Shown: piece after piece, positions 23,032 to 34,552 of the stretch
Position numbering within the stretch: position 1 is the stretch's first letter
Layout of the letters: every line of letters starts with the position of its first letter
Origin: Opeltia flavorubescens
Taxonomy: Eukaryota; Ascomycota; Lecanoromycetes; Teloschistales; Teloschistaceae
Direction: 5' to 3'
Assembly: GCA_000442125.1 (NCBI GenBank)
Contig: KE546965.1
Coordinates: forward strand, 372,001-436,000
DNA: 64,000 nt
Program-made: the position numbers and the translations under genes
The notes under the pieces: model-generated
Databases searched by the model: none
Told to the model about the DNA's origin: nothing
Seen by the model: the letters and a program-made list of their open reading frames with translations, nothing else

Positions 23032-23507
23032 GCTGAGATTCACCGATTGTGGGTGTTCCATGTTTGTGCCTTGTGCTAGAGATCATTCCTGTAAAGACAA
23101 TTTGCGTGGGTGGAGCAGGCCTGAAATGTCAATATCATTATTAATGTAGATCCAACCCCTCCTGAAAACGATCATGGCATTTTTATTGCTTTTGAATTCA
23201 GATAATTAGCTGTATTCAAGTCAGCTTAATAATGTATTTGCTGTAGAGCGTGTCTGTTCTTGTCACATATGCTCGTCCATTGTCAGCTCACTCCCCACCA
23301 GTTTTTAGCAGATGATTTTCGAGATTGTAAAGGGGAGCGTTTATTGACAGATCGGAGGCTCGGGAGGTTCAGAAGATCTCGGCAAGACCTTCTTGTCCTG
23401 AAACTAGTCTCTCGGCTAATCGGAGCTTTACTCTCCGCCGTGGATCTGACTTCTTCGTAACACTTCAACCGCCGAATGGTAGGATCATACCGTTCAAATC
23501 CGTAAGG
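23032..23507. other. Intergenic region, probable FMP46 promoter
   Basis: Between the peroxiredoxin 3' end and FMP46. No gene was seen. A B-box-like GTTCAAATCC near 23492 has no matching tRNA 5' half. Confidence 0.4.
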
Positions 23508-24138
23508 ATGTTTCGTTTCGTAAGTCGAATCACTCACAGCAAGGAGAACTGTATTGATGAATGACTCTCTCCCAGCACAAATCCCTAGATGTTATAACCC
23601 TCTTCCACAAGGCCTCCTCACCCGCCTCGATTCGAGCGCAGACACTTCTTAAGCAGGCGTCTGCACATGCATCCGAGACTGCGACAGAAGACCAAGCCAC
23701 AGACCACACTCACCAGAACAAGCTACAACGAACAGAGTTCGAGCTCAATGTTACGGAAGATGCTCCAACAAGCGATCAATTACGAACCATATTGGAGTAT
23801 GTGGGGTCCGGAGCAGGGAGAGCAGGTCAAATAGTTGAGGGTGCCGTTGACGAAGCCGACGCGCTAAAGAAGCTCAAAGAAGATCCCAATCGCTTTCAAC
23901 GGCCAGTGGTAGGTCTCCCCTGGCTATCGTCTCTTGCCTACCCACGGGTTTTTCTGTACAGCAGGATGCTAATGCATAACATAGATTGTGGATTGGAACA
24001 ATGGAAGAGCTGGTAAGAAGTCAACAACGCTGGGTTTTTTGTGCCAAAGCTAATGCGTGAATGTTAGTCTTCGGAGATAAGGAATCTGAGATAATGAGGA
24101 TGATCAACCAATTGCCCAAAGAAACGGACTCTGTATGA
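23508..24138 (+). CDS. FMP46: FMP46-like mitochondrial redox protein (DUF1687)
   Basis: Four exons (23508-23519, 23576-23908, 23985-24012, 24068-24138) give 147 residues. The first coding exon is just 12 bases (M-F-R-F, donor GTAAGT). It joins at CCCAG to H-K-S-L-D-V-I-T-L-F-H-K, the family's conserved opening. The alternative start at the in-frame ATG 23561 inside that intron would give M-T-L-S-Q in front. Other landmarks are SIRAQTLLKQASA, ENKL-type QNKLQRTEFELNVTE, RFQRP-VIVDWNNGRA and the C-terminal INQLPKETDSV. The family has a thioredoxin-like fold and a mitochondrial location in yeast; biochemical function is not known. The short exons 3 (28 bases) and 4 keep phase. Confidence 0.9.
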
Positions 24139-24950
24139 TAGTGATCAATACAACACAGGGATAGGGTCATTCTGTAAAACTAGAATTCCTTTCATGGTGA
24201 ACATATGCGATTGGAGTTCGCAAGTGTTCATGATTCGACCTGCTCCAGATGAAGCCACTGAGAATAAGTGTCCTGACAGGATGAAGAAATACCGGTGGCA
24301 GTGTTCGCAAGCTTTATGGGACGGAAGTACCTTTTTTGGTTTTTTTTCTAGTCTGGATCCATCTGCAGAACAAACAAACCGGATGACGCTTTCGAGAGAG
24401 ACCAAACAAGACAGAATCAAATTTGTTGATGGAGGTTGCGATGAATCTCTAGAAGGTAATGAAAATGACTCTGACTGCTCGTCTAATCCCTAAGACAATA
24501 GCATCACACAGCTTTCGTACACTATAAGTGAATCCGCTTCCATTAGGTTGAACGCTCCTCCCTAACATTCTTCTATTTTTTTACACCATCTTTGAAGCGG
24601 TGTTTCGAAACTCATTTGCAGATATTTTGCGGTGTGAGCTCTTAATAGTGTCGACATTACAGTGTGCCAGTGACCGGAAGAGTTGATGCTCATCACGCGC
24701 GCCAGAGTGAATACCATCAACAGTTCTGTTCAACATTAGCAACTCGCACCTTCCTCAAGCTATCTTCATTTACTCAAATCTATAGGACTCGATCCCCTTC
24801 AGCAATCAAGATCTCTGAAACAGAAGCAGGAGCACCATTCTGCGATTACCTCTTCTTTGGATGTCAAGGTCCACATATCCTTCTTCACCATCATTAGATT
24901 GGCCATTCACTGTCTGCCTTTGCATTTGCGCTTCCGTTACGTAGTCAATC
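24139..24950. other. Intergenic region upstream of the RRM gene
   Basis: No conserved gene. An ATG-started plus frame of 99 codons (24194-24493) shows no family likeness and may be 3' UTR of FMP46 or chance. 24500-24950 is probably the promoter and leader of the RRM protein. Confidence 0.35.
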
Positions 24951-27900
24951 ATGGCAGGCTCTAGCATAGGCGACGCCATCTTCTCCACCGACCTCGGCCG
25001 GTGGCCACCTCGAGACCCGACGATGATGCCGCCGCGCATCATCTTACGGTCTGATCCTACCGAGGATATGGAAGCAAAGATTGCCGAGTTGCAGAGTAAA
25101 TATCCTTCCCAATGCAAAGCCATGAAGGCACCCATTACGAACATCAACGACTACTTCGATACCTACGATCAGCAACTCCACGGGCAAATGTTCCTTCACA
25201 CGGTTCTCATGGAAATCTGTTTTCAAAACACGTTGCGAAAAAACGCTGTTCTCGAATACAGCGAGACTTGGGTTCGCCTAAATTCAGCAGCATTCGAGCA
25301 TGTCCATGAGTACAAGCTGGATGCATTCACGCACGACGATCTGAACGAATACGGAGAAGAGTTTTTGTGGGAGGTTTTGGAGTTGCTACACATCCGAAAG
25401 ACTAAGCAAAATGAGGCCCGTCAGTCTAATTCCTTCCTTCTTTGAATGATTACCTACTCACCAAGGTCTAGCCTTTCCCGCACCGGACGCTGTACGCACG
25501 CAAACTCAGGATCGACTCCAACATGGAAACGGCAGACCGTTTGCCGTCTTTCCACAGCAGGATCATGAGTTCACCCCGCCTGCTCAACGCAATTTTTCTG
25601 CTCCGAATTCTTTTCACACAAGTTTTGGGCAGCCACAGATGCCACCGTCCTTACCTTCTTCTACGCCAGGGTTGGAACAGCTCTTCATGCCGACCCCACC
25701 AATCCCAAGACCACTGCAGAGGATCGAGTCTGCAAATACTAGGCCTGTAGAGCCGCCATTACGATCAGCGCCGCTATACCCTTCGCGCCGAGAGCATTAC
25801 AGCGATCCGATGGACAGTGGTATAAACATCCCCAGGCCTGGTTTCTCTGACACCATCGTTGCCTTACCACCACCAGGATCAATTCCTGGACCGTTCTCTC
25901 TTCATCGTGTGCCAGCTGGTCCTCGAGAGTTCCATCATCCCGCAAACAGATCACGAACTCTGCCTAGGACCAGAGGACCAGTCTACGTTGGGCCTTCGAA
26001 CGACGCTAGAGTGCTCGAGAGGCAGGGTGTTCCACAACATCGCGGCTCGTTTGGAGAAGGGCGCCTGAATCGAAATTTTCCACAGCCACACGTCCAACCG
26101 GGTTCGTACTCCAGAGCCCATGCTCCTTTTCAGCAGGACCACAGTTATGGAGTCTCTCCTGAGCGCGCTCCACTTGGGGTCAAGCGCTCATTTCCGGGGA
26201 TTCACAACAATGCAAACCGCGAGATGCAGTCAGACGGCAACCGACCGCCTACCTTCACGGAGCAAGGTTCTTTCCGTAGGAACCAGCGCACCTCTATGAG
26301 CTTCAATTTTGACGGACTCAATGTCATCTCCGAACGAGATCATGCCGTTCAACATTATCCGACCGCAAGACCTGGACACCGTCCAGATACGTCCCAGGAA
26401 TTTCAATATGCAGATCGTGATGTATTTCCAGATTTTACCCCCCCAGATCGTGGCCAGCGACAAATGAAAACACCACAGGCCAATAGTCCTACGGCTCACC
26501 GCTTTTCAAATGCTTCGCTACGTCCACCCGAGACAACCCCACGAGCGCGTGACACAGGAGGATATCAGTTCGCCCCTGACTCTCGTTCTCATAGGTCAGA
26601 CAAGGAACTTCCAGTCTCTGATCGCAAGGTGTGGATCGGTGGCTTGCTACTTGATACCGATGTTGCGATTCTATCACGTCTATTCGAGCCATGGAATCCT
26701 GTCAGCCTTAGCAGGATATTTACCTCTAAAGTATTGAGGGGGAGGACGCATCCACCGCACATTGGATTTGCATTTGTAGAGTAAATAGCCCTCCTCTAGA
26801 ATACTATCTGTCGCTCATCTACTAATCAATCTCTATAGGTTTGACGAGCCTCATATGGCCGCCGATGCTATCAAGGCGCTTAACGAAAAATATGTAGACG
26901 GTCTCCACCACAAAGTGTTTCTCAAACAAGCATACGTACGGCCGGAAGTCGACGACAATGACGGATCACCCAAAAAACCCGGTCCTCGAGGAAATCACTA
27001 TTCGGATCATCAAGGCCCTGTCAATGGTAACAACCAGAAGGAGCAAATGCGAGCTTATTCAACGAGCACGGCTGACGCGCAAACTACTTCTTCATTGCCG
27101 TCGCAGCAACATGATCAGCATTTACAAAAACGTGATCAATTTAGTGCCGAATGGCCGGCTTTAGGAACAAGGACCTCACATCCTAGTCAAATACCACAAT
27201 CCCCAAAGGCTGTGCAATCTCACGTCTCCCAGAACACGCACAAAGATGAGACTTCTGGGCAAGCTTCTGACTCGGCGGACATTGAATTCACTCAAGATCG
27301 CAAGCTCGCAAACACGGGAGACAAATCGGCAACGCATGTCGCGTCCAGCCCAACGAAAGCTGCTGACGATAGTGTTGCATCTCACAAATCAAAGACACCT
27401 TCTCCAAGGAAGAAGAGTAACCAGAATGTAACTAAGGACGGATCTATGCATGGAACGACTTATCAAGCAAAACAGCGAAAAGAAATGCTCTCAAATCTTA
27501 GGACCGAGAAACTTAATGTGGCTCCTTCGAGTTCAGTCTCGCACTTGCCGACTAAGAGAAACTCACAAGATTCCATCGAAGCAAATACGATTATCAGTAG
27601 AAAGAATTCATCCGAAAGCGACAGAACGGTTGTGGAAGACCCTCCAGTCTCTCTCTCTATGCGAGAGGACAACGCCGAAACAGCTCCTACAGCACCATCG
27701 GAATCGTCTGGAGAACAAGTATCTCCTGTGGATAGTACTTCAACGCACGAGCGAAGACTGAGCTCGGCCTCTATGGTTCTCTCTACAGACCCTACTTCCT
27801 ATGCCCAGTCTGAATCTTCAATTACTAGCACCATGACCTTTCAACATAACGACGAATCTCTACAATCTAATCAAACGCCTCCGGACGGTGGTTTTAATGT

Positions 27901-30318
27901 TTCACAGCTTGATCATACGTTGGGAGACATAGCCGCCACCACGCTTCAAGAGAGCCAAGGAATAGGTGATACTCCAGAGCAAATCACTGTCCAGTCCAGC
28001 AAGGATAGATCCTCACCTGCTACCTCTATTCATGAGGCAGACATAGCTTCCACAGAGCTTTTACCGCTTGCAGAGAAGATCACACGAATTGAAAAACATG
28101 TCAACAATCCAACTTCGTTCAAAGCATTCGCAAGCGACAAGCAAGAGACAATTGCCACCAAGGCATCAGGAATTAAAGCTGAGACTCTCGACATGAAAGC
28201 AAAAGTTGAAACAGCCAATGATCCTGCGCAATCCGGATCTTCAGTTGAAACATTCGAAGAGGACTTAGTGCCTTACAATATTCAGGCTGATGGTCATGCG
28301 GCTGCATCGAAACATGCACCATCCAAAGCCTCAACACAGCCTAATCCGAATCAGTTTCCTAATGCTCAGACACAAAAAAACACGAGTCCATCGTCCAAGC
28401 GTGGACTATCGAAAGATCCAAAAGTCTTGGTCGCCGTTCCTAAAATTCCTCCGCTCGTGAGGCTCAAGCCACAATCTCAAGAAGTAAATGTACAGGATTC
28501 AGAAACAGCCGCGCAGTTCCCTGGACGAGTTGAGTTGCTAGGTGACGAAGGAGGTCGTGATGCGAACAAGGTATCAGGAGGGGATCAACCTCGGAGCATA
28601 ATTAATTTACCACCGAATCCATCTGTGGGAGTTGAAGAGGAACAACCGCTAGATTTCGCAAATATTACAAACCCGAAAGAGAGACCCGTGGCGGTTGTGG
28701 GTTCAGAGCGGCCATCAGAGATGCGCGGCGGGAACAACGAAAATGATGAGTCGAGTAAGATCACTGCCATATCTGAAATGATGGCAACTATCCAAGACGA
28801 CCGCCTTGACCCAGATACAAGCACACCGCAGTCATTCGCGGCTGCTATGCGTGACTTGACGAAGGGTGTATCAGAGGAACCGCCATCGGAGAAGCAGCCC
28901 GCTGTACAGCAGAAGAAGCCAAAATCAAAGAAAGGAAAGAAAAAAGCTAAGAAATCGAAGACCTCGCAAGCCGACATAACAGAAGGTAGCAAGTCATCGC
29001 CCGAGTCCAGCGCGGTACATAAGGAGCAGGCAACAAATGTGCTGCAGGTGGAGACACCATTCCTCTCAGACGACAAACAGCCATTGCCTAGGCCAACTTT
29101 CGCCATCCAAAACCATAGTTCAATGAGAGCTCGCGGCGGTAAGACGCTCATCGAATAATTGTGGTCCAGATGGCTGACGAGCGTTCAGGACAGGTGCTTA
29201 AGAGCCGTCTACATCCATCCGTAACACCACCAATGAAGAACCACAATGAACAGAATTATATATTGGTGTTGGTCAATTCAGGGTACGCGGAATCTTTTGA
29301 CAATAACTAAAATAGACCCCGAGTGCTGATAGCCATTAGCAAGGAAGCAGGGGAACAAGACACCACTTGTGAGTAACGGTCTATGCACCTAAATCGGAAA
29401 TCTATGTCTAACCTGCGTACAGCGACCCAAGTGGAGCCTCAAACGACTGGGAACATTCAAATACAAATAGCGGGCGCTGAAACACATCAAGACAGTGTTT
29501 GGTCAGAAGGTCAAGAGCCATCGAAGGTGGTTGATGCAGTGGATGAAGCGACGCTTGAAGCTAGGGCTAAGAATCTCGAGCACTACCTGGAAGAGCATAA
29601 TAAGCCATCACTTGATCAGCTTCTGACAACTATACAATGTTTACCTTTTGGCCAGCAGACGGACCGACCAGAAGCTACCTTGATTCCCGCCATGGCAGGC
29701 GCCGACAGTCTGCAAGATATGAATGGCCCAAGAGTCGAAGAGATTACTTCTGGTGATGAGGCGCCGGCGGTCTCAACCCCGATGGCGCCGTTGAAACAAC
29801 GCGAGCAACGTATGCTTCCATCTCGCGATGCATCTCCGGATAAGACTACTACTGGGAACCCATCTCAAAAGAGCGAGAAACGACTGGATTTTAACGAGGC
29901 TCAACTCAGAGAAAGCGTAACGATTTCTACGAACCGTGTCATTGCGTCTTCTCCATGCACACGGAGAACTTCTCCGGAGCGTGGCCGATTTCGGTCCTCG
30001 TCGCAAGCTAAGGGACTGGGCATATCTATTAGATGTCGGTCATCTAACAATAAGGAGAATATCTCGCCATCGCGACAGCCTCGTAAGGCCTTATCGTACA
30101 AGCAAGCTGCATCTGCACCTTCGTTTCAGCCCGGCGACATCCTGGAGATCACTGCGAAGGAACCTTTTCAAGAAGGCAAGGAGGTGCAGGGGGTTACAAT
30201 GGTCCGAAAGGCGGGCACCAAGGATCCATGGCGGGTTCCTTCGTCGGAGCAACCGTGGGGAGGGAACAATAAGGGCAAAGGCGTTTCCTCTGCTGAAGCC
30301 TCGGAGGTGGCTAAATGA
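24951..30318 (+). CDS. Very long, mostly disordered RRM-domain RNA-binding protein
   Basis: Five exons (24951-25419, 25466-26780, 26839-29138, 29333-29368, 29423-30318) join in phase to 1671 residues. The N-terminal 155 residues form a helical block (MEAKIAELQSKYP to EEFLWEVLELLHIRK). A Pro/Arg/Ser-rich stretch leads to one RRM at about residues 543-620, with RNP2-like KVWIGGL and RNP1-like IGFAFVEFDEP spanning the second intron. The next thousand or so residues are low complexity (Ser, Thr, Gln, Glu, Lys), with a Lys-rich patch KKPKSKKGKKKAKKSK near 1285 that could be a nuclear signal. Exon 4 is only 36 bases; with it the separate 3' frame (IQIQIAGAETHQ onward) joins the same protein. That final join rests on splice sites and phase, not homology. 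Specific function is unknown. Confidence 0.72.
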
Positions 30319-30976
30319 GCAAACATTGGACCTCTGGATGTGCGACATACCTCACCCTATCCGTGACATTGGGTGTACTGCCTGTCGACATGGCCATCAA
30401 GGCGATAGCAAGAAGAATTGGCAGACGGATGAGCGGGGGGAAAGGGTTGTAGGAGACTTGGAGATTACAACGACTCGGGGGACGATTGGAGAGGTCAAAT
30501 CTCGGATTTCAGCTGGCGTTGAAGGAGGAGATACCCATCTGGTGTTATTAACAGGGAAAAGTCCGGTCTCATTTGACCCGTGTCGTTCGCTATCATCCTG
30601 TATTTCCAAACGTCCACATAGGACGAACACACTGTCGCTACATAAAAGTAAGAAAACTGATCGTAATCAGTTTTTGCTTATATTGAATGCGCATTGTAAT
30701 CATCCAAATTGATGCTCTACCTACTAGATTCCACCGCTGCCATTAATGCCAATTCTGTGCTTTACTGATAGTTAGAGTCGTCTTTGGCTTCCCTAAGTAC
30801 AGAAGCTGATTTCGCGGGCCGCAGGCGCCACGCAAGCTCATCTAGAAACCTGAGATGCTTAATCCTTTTAAGGATACATGCTCTCAGGCTAATTTTCTCG
30901 GTTGTGCCATTCAGGATGATTCTCGGTCATTTCACGTCCTAAAGAACTGGCTCCATGAAGCTTCATCCTCTCTGAG
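30319..30976. other. Intergenic region
   Basis: Between the RRM gene and the PGAP4-like gene, both rightward. Probable 3' UTR followed by promoter; no gene was recognised. Confidence 0.4.
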
Positions 30977-32224
30977 ATGAGGCTGAAGCCCACAATCATC
31001 CTTGGAAGGTTTCATGACCACCCTGAGTCCCGTCCTCGTACTTTTCTTTGGTCGACGAGTTTTTGGATCATTCTCTGTCACGCGATTTCCTACCTCGCTG
31101 CATACCAGTACTGCCGCTACGCTTTTAGTCGTGATCCTACATCATTCTTCTTTGACCCGAAGTGGGGCTATCAAAAGGTGTATTCCCTAAAGCGTGAGCA
31201 GCATGCAGACGCCTTCATTGAAGCCGCAAACCGATCAAACGAAGCGGCTAGCTCTCAACTGAATGCTGAGATATGCCTTGGGATTGCTACAATCACACGG
31301 CCCGAAGACCAGTACATCCGTCGTACAATAGGCTCACTGCTAGAAGGACTCACTGATACTCAACGCACGAGCATACATCTGGCCGTTTTCTTCGCTCAGA
31401 CCAATCCTCATCGACATCCGGTATACAATGAGACGTGGCTCGAGAACGTCGCAAACGGGATTGTACATTATGACGTTGACGATGAAGAGATCGCCCGTCT
31501 TCGCATGCTCGAGGAAACCCATCAAGTTTGGGCCAAGTCGATGTACGATTATGAGTATCTTTTGAAAATTTGCCTCGGTACCGGAGCACAATGGATCATG
31601 ATCGTTGAGGATGATGTTCTAGCAAAAGAAGGGTGGTACTCTGAGGCTATGCGTGCGCTGGACGATATTCAAAACCAAACGAATGATCACGGATGGTTGT
31701 ACCTGCGCTTATTCTATACAGAAAAGCTTTTCGGATGGAATAGCGAGGAATGGCTCGGATACCTGGGCTGGTCTATTCTGGCATTCCTTCTCACAGCGAC
31801 TGCCTTGGTCATCAGTCGTTCCTCCTCTCGTCGCCTTCGCAAGCACTTGTCAAATACATCCATCGCCATAATTTGCTGCTTCTGTCTCCCGGCAACCATC
31901 TTGCTATACTTCATGGCAGGTCGGGTGTCCATGCAGCCTCTACCATCCGGACTGCAAAGAATGGAGAAATTTGGCTGCTGTTCTCAGGGCCTCATCTTCC
32001 CTCGGCAAATTGTTCCGCGAGCAATGCATACCGTCCATCATGCCACCAACAAGCGCTACTACGTCGATATGACATTGGAGAGATGGGCCAATAATGAGGG
32101 TCTGGCTCGCTTCGCCCTCGTGCCTCCGCTACTTCAGCATGTAGGCTCGAAGAGCTCGAAAGGATCAGGTTTCGATGAAGGCGCCAATAGTATATGGAAC
32201 TTTGCGTTTGAAAATTACACGTGA
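30977..32224 (+). CDS. PGAP4-like Golgi glycosyltransferase
   Basis: A single-exon frame encodes 415 residues. An N-terminal membrane anchor (about residues 24-45) is followed by a luminal domain with ICLGIATITRPEDQYI and an acidic metal-binding motif IMIVEDDVLAKEGWY near residue 208. Two closely spaced hydrophobic segments follow (about 257-278 and 293-313), then a second catalytic half ending in LVPPLLQHVG. A GT-A-like glycosyltransferase domain interrupted by a tandem pair of membrane helices is the hallmark of PGAP4 (TMEM246), which adds GalNAc to GPI glycan in animals. Fungal homologues are common, but their substrate is not settled. Localisation to the Golgi or ER is inferred from the family. 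Confidence 0.8.
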   Translation: MRLKPTIILGRFHDHPESRPRTFLWSTSFWIILCHAISYLAAYQYCRYAFSRDPTSFFFDPKWGYQKVYSLKREQHADAFIEAANRSNEAASSQLNAEICLGIATITRPEDQYIRRTIGSLLEGLTDTQRTSIHLAVFFAQTNPHRHPVYNETWLENVANGIVHYDVDDEEIARLRMLEETHQVWAKSMYDYEYLLKICLGTGAQWIMIVEDDVLAKEGWYSEAMRALDDIQNQTNDHGWLYLRLFYTEKLFGWNSEEWLGYLGWSILAFLLTATALVISRSSSRRLRKHLSNTSIAIICCFCLPATILLYFMAGRVSMQPLPSGLQRMEKFGCCSQGLIFPRQIVPRAMHTVHHATNKRYYVDMTLERWANNEGLARFALVPPLLQHVGSKSSKGSGFDEGANSIWNFAFENYT

Positions 32225-33192
32225 AAAGTCAACGGCCGATTTTCACGTATCATGATCCGCGCTTCTCACAAAGCAGGCAATACAAGGGACCCACAAACGA
32301 AGGATCTCCAACGTTGCTCAGTATCCCATCCCATGCAATGGCTCAAAACCCAGATGTAAACCCAGAACATCAAGAGACTTCATAGCCTGGTTTGCAAGAC
32401 GTGAATTATCATGTCGAGAAAGCACATGGCCGATGAGACCTCTATGTTATACCTCGTATGAGGGATGATATATGTTAGCGGCCGATCACTAACCGGGGTA
32501 CGACTTCTCGCAACAACCACCATGATAATTATCAAGAGTAATCATCAGATCTAGCGTACTGTTCGCTTCGAGCAGAGCTTCTGACCAATTTCAATGTCTT
32601 TGGTGAAACTTCCCGAGGTGTAAAGCTGTAAAAGCTTTTATACCCCCGCGAGCACCGGTTGATAAGCAGCTGCCAGCATACAAGCTGCTACATACATATA
32701 CTTTACACCACTGTAAGACTCATTTGCTATGGCTCGAGGTGCCTTCAAGCTAAGTCGTTCAAGGGGAATGAATCTAGATAAAGCAAAGAGGGAAATCCTC
32801 AGTTGCAGGAGAACGTGGTAAATCCACAAACGTGAAGTATACGATCTCAGGAATGGAAGGCGAGACTTTGGATCGAGAATCGTAGATATATCATCGATCA
32901 TAATGGATGATAAATTCCATAGTGTCCCATATATACTCGTGCAATGAATATATATATGTGTAGATCTGAAGTAGGTGAGCAGATGCATGTCTATCCAGAC
33001 GTGTGCAATAAGTCAGACCGTGCCAAAAGCAAGTCTCCTCACTACAGAGTCTAGCTCTCCGGTAGCACTCATTGTCGTCAATATGCTTCTAGTACTCGTC
33101 TTTCCGTCCGACACTGGGACTATTCTTACCCCTTCATCTGATACCACAGACTAGGTAGGATATACATTCCATCCATCCATCCTCAAGCATCA
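32225..33192. other. Intergenic region before the tRNA-like array
   Basis: AT-rich, no gene recognised. The longest minus frame (32988-32638) is not supported by any family resemblance. Confidence 0.4.
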
Positions 33193-33367
33193 GACATCTT
33201 AGCCAAGTGGTTAAGGCGATAGACAGCTACTCGGTACCCCACCATTGACACCCCTTTCGTTCGACAGTGGGTGTTGTCCCAGCCTCTTGTGGGCGGGCGG
33301 ACGGTGCTAAACCCTGGCTTTGCCATCTATTTCCCTCGGGAGCGGAGGTTCGAATCCTTCAGATGTC
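33193..33367 (+). tRNA. tRNA-Ser-like unit 1, anticodon region GCT, long insert
   Basis: The ends pair perfectly as a 7-base-pair acceptor stem (GACATCT with AGATGTC). The 5' half has an A-box-like TAGCCAAGTGGTTAAGGC and the 3' half a long serine-type variable arm (TTTCCCTCGGGAG) and a B box (GGTTCGAATCC). The anticodon stem ATAGA/TCTAT is intact. The loop begins C-A-GCT-A, so the anticodon reads GCT (Ser), but position 33 is A, not the invariant U. About 95 bases separate the two halves at the intron position, including a self-complementary ACACCC/GGGTGT pair. A T4 run at 33378-33381 fits a Pol III terminator. Either an unusual intron-bearing tRNA-Ser or a tRNA-derived relic. Confidence 0.6.
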
Positions 33368-33596
33368 ATCTTACTTCTTTTGCCGTTTCTTGGATCATTC
33401 TCGTGGTCATATCCTTCAACGAGCTGCATGCAGTGGTAGACTGCTTTTGGAGATCAGGTCCTGTGCGGAAGTGTACATACAATTAGAGAAGCGTGTCCGC
33501 TGATTGACATGACTCGGATGCATACTTTCTTTCCCTGTATCTGCCAGATAGCAACTTCGCCGTATAGCCGTCAAGAGGATAGGGAAAATATCCATA

Positions 33597-33765
33597 GACA
33601 TCTTGGCCGAGTGGATTAAGGCGGCAGAGGAATAGTAGATTGTGTATCCATGTACGAGCTACGGCCTAGTAGTGTCAACTTTGACCTCGGTTTGGTTAGT
33701 ACTGGTGAAGCATCTACGGCCAATCTGTTTCCTTCGGGAGCGGAGGTTCGAATCCTCCAGATGTC
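33597..33765 (+). tRNA. tRNA-Ser-like unit 2 with long insert
   Basis: The same architecture as unit 1: GACATCT/AGATGTC acceptor stem fully paired, TTGGCCGAGTGG-type A box, variable arm TTTCCTTCGGGAG, T stem GGAGG/CCTCC and B box GGTTCGAATCC. The anticodon stem is GCAGA/TCTGT. The loop starts G-G-A-A-T-A, giving AAT where an anticodon should be and G at position 33. The insert opens with GTAGAT and closes with ATCTAC, a perfect 6-base complement that would extend the anticodon stem. A T4 run follows at 33775-33778. Confidence 0.55.
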
Positions 33766-34017
33766 AATAGTTTCTTTTGATGTTTCTTTTGCCGTCTCTT
33801 GGAATGGCTCTCCTAATTAGTTAGGTCAGACGGACTGTGTATGTAGAAGTTCCTACTTGGAAAAGAAAAGTATGTATCTGTGCACGGAATAACTCGCGTA
33901 AAGAAGTTTCTCCGCAGATATACTTGCCTTAGCTATAATTTTTGCTTCTTCGTTCTCAATTGGCGTCGGTCGTAAACATACATAGATTCTTACTAAGAAA
34001 CAGGGAAACAATCAAAA

Positions 34018-34183
34018 GACATCTTGGCCGAGTGGTCTATGGCGGCAGAGAAATAGTAGATAGCAAGCTGAGCAAAGACTTAGGTAAAGGGAGTTTTCTT
34101 CCGAAAGCCAAGTTGAGTGCCGGTGAAGCAACTACGGAAAATCTGTTTCCTTCGGGAGCGGAGGTTCGAATCCTCCAGATGTC
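34018..34183 (+). tRNA. tRNA-Ser-like unit 3 with long insert
   Basis: Acceptor stem 7/7 paired, TTGGCCGAGTGG A box, variable arm and B box identical to unit 2, T stem GGAGG/CCTCC. The anticodon loop starts G-A-A-A-T-A (AAT, A at 33). The insert ends in GGTGAAGCAACTACGG, close to the same place in unit 2 (GGTGAAGCATCTACGG), and its first bases GTAG can pair with CTAC there. A T5 run lies at 34195-34199. Confidence 0.55.
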
Positions 34184-34382
34184 AAGTTATAATCTTTTTG
34201 CCCTCTTCCAGGATCATTCTTCCCAATAACTGGATGTCGTTCTTTTGGTTTCCTAAATAAATTGAAAAGGACAAACAAGAGGAGCGAGCATCCGTCCTCA
34301 ATAATCTTTGTTTTGTTTCGAATGTAACCCCATCATCTCATTACAGTACATATCTTCTTTCAGCTATAGGAAACATATTCGA

Positions 34383-34552
34383 GACATCTTGGCCGAGAGG
34401 TTCATGGCAGCAGAGAAATAAGTAGACCGCAACATCGTGCGTCGACCGAGGTGGAAAGGAGCTAACCCCTCCCGAAGCCAAAGTAAAGGCCGGTGATGCA
34501 TATACGTAAATCTGTTTCCTTCGGGAGCGGAGGTTCGAATCCTTCAGATGTC
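34383..34552 (+). tRNA. tRNA-Ser-like unit 4 with long insert
   Basis: Acceptor stem 7/7 paired; the A-box region is slightly changed (TTGGCCGAGAGG); variable arm and B box as in the others; T stem GGAGG/CCTTC with one G-T wobble, as in unit 1. The loop starts G-A-A-A-T-A. The insert ends in GGTGATGCATATACGT, a diverged form of the end seen in units 2 and 3. The strongest terminator of the set, T7, lies at 34572-34578. Confidence 0.5.

Noticed and set aside
22937-23149. Read-through C-terminus of the peroxiredoxin
   Set aside because: The frame stays open by chance; splicing at 22936/22996 restores the usual ending.
23485-23500. GTTCAAATCC, a B-box-like tRNA motif
   Set aside because: No paired acceptor stem or A box at a suitable distance.
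23561-23575. ATG at 23561 as start of FMP46
   Set aside because: The M-F-R-F exon at 23508 joined at 23576 gives the family N-terminus; the 23561 ATG lies in the intron.
33193-34552. Repeats spaced 365-421 bases apart, at first sight array-like
   Set aside because: Not a CRISPR array: the repeats are about 170 bases, form tRNA-like halves with Pol III terminators, and the genome is eukaryotic.
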